NCBI GenBank assembly: GCA_963668435.2
Contig: CAXXSC010000001.1
Location: 186,001-250,000, forward strand
DNA: 64,000 nucleotides
Source of the DNA: G963668435 sp963668435
GTDB taxonomy: Bacteria > Latescibacterota > Latescibacteria > Latescibacterales > Latescibacteraceae
Direction: 5' to 3'
Within the stretch, counting starts at the first letter, position 1, and every line of letters starts with the position of its first letter. The translations under genes and the position numbers were made by a program. The notes under the pieces were generated by a model. It was not told the DNA's origin, did no database searches, and worked only from the letters and a program-made list of their open reading frames with translations. Positions 60,947 through 64,000 of this stretch are shown in pieces.

Positions 60947-63900
60947 TTACTCTAATAAATTTTCAATATCTTTCAGAATATCGTCAGTATCCTGTGATGC
61001 CTCCGTGGCATCGGCAGGGGACTTCAGAGCGTTTTCAGCAAACCAGCTGCTTATTTTTTCGATAGTCGGGTAGTTGAATAAGAAAGACGCCTCGAGATCA
61101 TAACCGGTTTCCCGTATCAGACGGTTTCTGGCTTCAACGGCCATCAGTGAATCAAATCCCTGCTCCATCAGGGGCTGCTGTCTGGCGATTCGTGACGGAT
61201 CACTGGAGCCGAGTGTTTCGGCCGCTATTAATGCAACGGTGATTTCCAGCTCCTCTCTGCGTTCGGGACTGTATTCGTCGAGAATCGGCTTGAGCAGACT
61301 TTCTTCAACATCCGTTTTCTCGGATTGTATGCGGTATTTCGATGCTATCGTTGCAAGATATTCTCCGGGAAAATCGGGCCGTGCCTTAAAATACAGTTCC
61401 CAGTCCATTGCCATGATGCCCGCAACCGGTTCTGGTGACGCCGCCGCTTTTTCAAGGGCCGGGAACGCCGTTTTCGAGTCGATCCCGAGTATGCCGCCCG
61501 CAGCGAGGCGTCCGCCCCTGCGAGCGTCTTCAGACGCCATGCCGCCATTGAGCCATGGTCCCCAGCACACAGAGAGCGCGGCCAGGTCGTTTGACCTGCG
61601 TTCAAACGCCAGGGCATTAAGCATGGAATTGGCGGCGCTGTAGTTCGATTGCCCGCCGCTGCCGAGAACTGCGGCGGCAGACGAGTACAGTACGAAATAA
61701 TCGAGCGCCATGTCGCGGGTCAGTTCATGAAGAAGCAGAGCGCCGAGGGCTTTCGGGAAAATGACACGTTCCATTTTACCCCTGTCCTGCTCGGATATGG
61801 TGGCGTCGTCGAGGACACCGGCGGCATGAAAAACACCTCTCAGCTGAGGTAACGTTGCTGTTATTGTATCGAAAACTCCGGCAAGATTGACACGGTTGGA
61901 AACATCGCAGTGAAACTCTTCGATCCGGCATCCCTGAGCACGAAGCTCTTCGATTACATCAATATTGGCGTTTTTGACTCCGCTGCGGCTGAGTAGTATT
62001 ATGCAGCCTGCTCCCTGATTGGCCAGCCAGCGCGCCGTTTCGATTCCAAGTGCGCCGTTACCGCCGGTAATCAAATAACTGCTGTCACTTGTAATGGATG
62101 GGCGTTCCCCGGAATCTGTCAATCGGGAAAGGGTTTGGGCATAATAACGGCCGTTACGGATCGCACCGAAATACATGGCGCCGTTGCTGTTTTTCGTGCC
62201 CAGTATGGCGGCGGTTGTCTTGATCGAGGACTCGCTCATTCCACAGCTCAACATAGCGCCGACACGAGCCATATCCTCCGCGAAGAGCGACATAGCTGCG
62301 CCCCAGAGGGCCGAACCAGCCATGCCGAGCGATCCTGCCTCGCTGTTGTCATCACAGGAGGCCACTATATAAAATGTCGCCTTCAGGTTCTTTTCGTTCA
62401 GAAGTTTTACGCAGTCGACAAGGGCCATTGCAGCGTCAACCGCCGCTACTGTTGTTTTTTCCGCATTACCTGACAGGCTGCTTTCGCTGTCACAGGCAAG
62501 AACGATGTCTGTGTTCCCGCTCTCGATAGCAGTGATTAAGCTTTCGGGCGATCTGTTCAGTTCTCCGGCATCTAACAGAAGACCGCCGCGTTGTTTGTGA
62601 ATCTCTCCGGCAATTTTCCCAGAGCCGGTTGACAGCACAACGAGGTCAGCCCCGGAGCTTTCATCCGGTATTTCACGCTCTATCCACTCCGGAGTATACA
62701 ACAGCTCGTCCGCGCCTGTGTCCAGGGCACGGTACAGTGTCTGGCGATTTGTTTTCTGCATGAGGAGGCCGGATAATTTCATGACCGGTTCGCCGGTTTC
62801 GGTCATTGCGACTATGTCATTACGCACGAGCCCCTCTGTGTTTCTGTCTGCTGTTGAATAACAGATAACTTCGTCGGGGAAATCGCGCCAGAGCGTGACC
62901 GCATCGATGTGCATGGGGATGAGTGTCGCGTTATCGCTCAACAATTCATCCATGTATGTGTGGAAGAAACAGGGAAGGCCTGTCTGGAGTATCGCGTCGA
63001 TTGCACCGGGATATGCCACATGGCCGCGTTCGGTGAAATTGCCCCGTTTTATTGTAACGCGGCAGCGCGCTTCATCGTTACCCGGCTCGATGTCGGCAAT
63101 CCGTTTAAAGCCCTCGCCAATGGTATAACCCGCATTCACGAAAGTGCTGTAGAAATCATCAACGGAGAGAGGTGGCGCTGTATCCAGGGGCTTGTTCAGC
63201 AGAGGTTTGCTTTCGGGCTCATCCGGGAGTGTCTTCGAAATAACGCCACGGCAGTGAATGGTCCATTCTCTTGCGTCATGCTGCCTGCTGGCCAACTGGA
63301 ATGGATTGTTATGTTCGCTGTTTTCCTTTTCGATAATGATCTGCACGTGCCTCCTGATTCCCGCAGGCACGATAAGAGGCGTTAGAAAATCAATATCCCT
63401 GATAACGCAGTTCGGAACGCCCCATGTCTCGCGAACAGCGGCAAGCAGCATTGCAATATGTCCTGCACCGGGACTGATCGGCAGTCCGTAAATAATGTGC
63501 TCATGTAAAAATGCCGGACCGTCATCGTCGAATATCGTTTCGAAAACGGTGGTTCCATTAAACGCAGGGCTTTCAAGTGAGTGTCCGAGTACAGGATGTG
63601 CATCTCCCGGTCCCGAGTCGGGCGGCTCTGTCCTCACCTGCATCCAGTGGTTTTCACGATTGAAAGGATAGGTCGGCAGCTCGGCCCTCTTGCAGCCGAA
63701 TGGCTTGTATATAGCCTTGCCGTCTATGTCCACACCTGCATTGAACAGCTCTGCGGCAGCAGACAGCATTGTCGAGACAGCATCCGCTTTCGGTGAAAGC
63801 GAAGGTATGCAAATCGGCGATTTTGTGTCGGCGGCCTGCTTGACAAGACCGCTCAATGCCGCTGTGCCGCCAACTTCCAGCATTACATCACATTTTTCGA

Positions 63901-64000
63901 GCATCAGTGCTGAAGCGTCCTTGAAACGCACCTGCCGGGTAATCTGTTCTATCCAGTACTCTTTTGTCATGACAGTTGACGTTTCTTCTTTACCGGTAAC
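60947..64000 (-). CDS. Type I polyketide synthase, C-terminal part: (AT end)-DH-KR-ACP, truncated by the window edge
   Basis: The frame is open to the right edge, so the start is outside; an ATG at 63970 falls inside the AT's post-domain and is not the real start. Residues counted from it: AT end (1-110, including the YPFNRENHW segment), DH (about 124-410; HIIYGLPISP with His158, and Asp325 in DAILQ), KR (about 630-800; TGGNGALG, LDD of B-type reductases, catalytic Tyr777 in YSAAN), ACP (Ser941 in GFDSLMA). With no ER, the module leaves a carbon-carbon double bond. KS and AT should lie upstream. The stop is three bases before the next gene. Confidence 0.92.
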   Translation of the reverse strand, partial: VTGKEETSTVMTKEYWIEQITRQVRFKDASALMLEKCDVMLEVGGTAALSGLVKQAADTKSPICIPSLSPKADAVSTMLSAAAELFNAGVDIDGKAIYKPFGCKRAELPTYPFNRENHWMQVRTEPPDSGPGDAHPVLGHSLESPAFNGTTVFETIFDDDGPAFLHEHIIYGLPISPGAGHIAMLLAAVRETWGVPNCVIRDIDFLTPLIVPAGIRRHVQIIIEKENSEHNNPFQLASRQHDAREWTIHCRGVISKTLPDEPESKPLLNKPLDTAPPLSVDDFYSTFVNAGYTIGEGFKRIADIEPGNDEARCRVTIKRGNFTERGHVAYPGAIDAILQTGLPCFFHTYMDELLSDNATLIPMHIDAVTLWRDFPDEVICYSTADRNTEGLVRNDIVAMTETGEPVMKLSGLLMQKTNRQTLYRALDTGADELLYTPEWIEREIPDESSGADLVVLSTGSGKIAGEIHKQRGGLLLDAGELNRSPESLITAIESGNTDIVLACDSESSLSGNAEKTTVAAVDAAMALVDCVKLLNEKNLKATFYIVASCDDNSEAGSLGMAGSALWGAAMSLFAEDMARVGAMLSCGMSESSIKTTAAILGTKNSNGAMYFGAIRNGRYYAQTLSRLTDSGERPSITSDSSYLITGGNGALGIETARWLANQGAGCIILLSRSGVKNANIDVIEELRAQGCRIEEFHCDVSNRVNLAGVFDTITATLPQLRGVFHAAGVLDDATISEQDRGKMERVIFPKALGALLLHELTRDMALDYFVLYSSAAAVLGSGGQSNYSAANSMLNALAFERRSNDLAALSVCWGPWLNGGMASEDARRGGRLAAGGILGIDSKTAFPALEKAAASPEPVAGIMAMDWELYFKARPDFPGEYLATIASKYRIQSEKTDVEESLLKPILDEYSPERREELEITVALIAAETLGSSDPSRIARQQPLMEQGFDSLMAVEARNRLIRETGYDLEASFLFNYPTIEKISSWFAENALKSPADATEASQDTDDILKDIENLLE

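Noticed and set aside
63970..63970. ATG at 63970 as the start of the PKS gene
   Set aside because: The frame remains open to the window edge and the sequence there is already AT-domain end, so the gene begins outside the window.

Overview
The window joins a conserved housekeeping region to an accessory half. Non-ATG starts are common. Two proteins carry FlgD-like, type IX-style C-terminal sorting domains (17886-19436 and 32781-35558). Together with a DUF4416 protein, a GHL10-type glycosyl hydrolase-like protein and HAAS/PadR genes, these suggest an uncultured bacterium of the FCB group, perhaps Latescibacterota or a relative. That placement is an inference from gene content; a 16S gene or a ribosomal-protein tree would decide it.

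Region 1 (1-14000, + strand) is the S10-spc-alpha ribosomal locus in canonical order: end of rplB, rpsS, rplV, rpsC, rplP, rpmC, rpsQ, rplN, rplX, rplE, rpsN, rpsH, rplF, rplR, rpsE, rpmD, rplO, secY, adk, map, infA, rpmJ, rpsM, rpsK, rpsD, rpoA, rplQ. A hairpin terminator closes it. rpmJ (37 residues) was read directly from the sequence.

Region 2 (14-28.2 kb) is a mixed chromosomal segment: an exported GHL10 protein, a GlcE-like flavoprotein, an RlmD/TrmA-type 23S rRNA methyltransferase, a secreted beta-propeller protein, two paralogous HAAS membrane proteins with their PadR repressor, an exported SIS-domain protein, a UDP-sugar epimerase, a lipoprotein flavoenzyme, a DUF4416 protein, ligA, and tRNA-Ala(GGC).

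Region 3 (28,290-39,300) is an integrated mobile element, AT-richer than its surroundings, inserted at the 3' end of tRNA-Ala. A 10-bp direct repeat, the last 9 bases of the tRNA plus one A, bounds it. When the attachment site of the excised circle is rebuilt, inverted-repeat arms flank the core, as expected for a large serine integrase. The element carries the integrase (whose reading frame runs into the antisense strand of the tRNA), an ImmA-like peptidase and two Xre regulators around a divergent promoter region, a SpoVG-like protein, a strongly folded GC-rich region followed by an HUH rolling-circle replication protein, and a cargo of three exported proteins: an LRR lipoprotein, a lamin-tail-domain protein, and a caspase-like/beta-helix protein with a sorting domain. 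An IS4-family element with 15-bp inverted repeats and a 9-bp target duplication has cut the cargo operon between the second and third genes. A hairpin terminator just beyond the right att site was probably the tRNA's own before integration.

Region 4 (39.6-64 kb, - strand) is a hybrid PKS-NRPS operon read right to left. Its order is: [upstream part outside the window]-DH-KR-ACP; KS-AT; ACP-aminotransferase-C-A-PCP-C; asparagine synthetase (frameshifted at an A8 tract); A-PCP-C-A-PCP-E; C-A-PCP-TE. By colinearity it should make a gamma,delta-unsaturated beta-amino acyl chain attached to four amino acids, the third epimerised, released by the terminal thioesterase. The logic resembles McyE (microcystin, Adda) or MycA (mycosubtilin).
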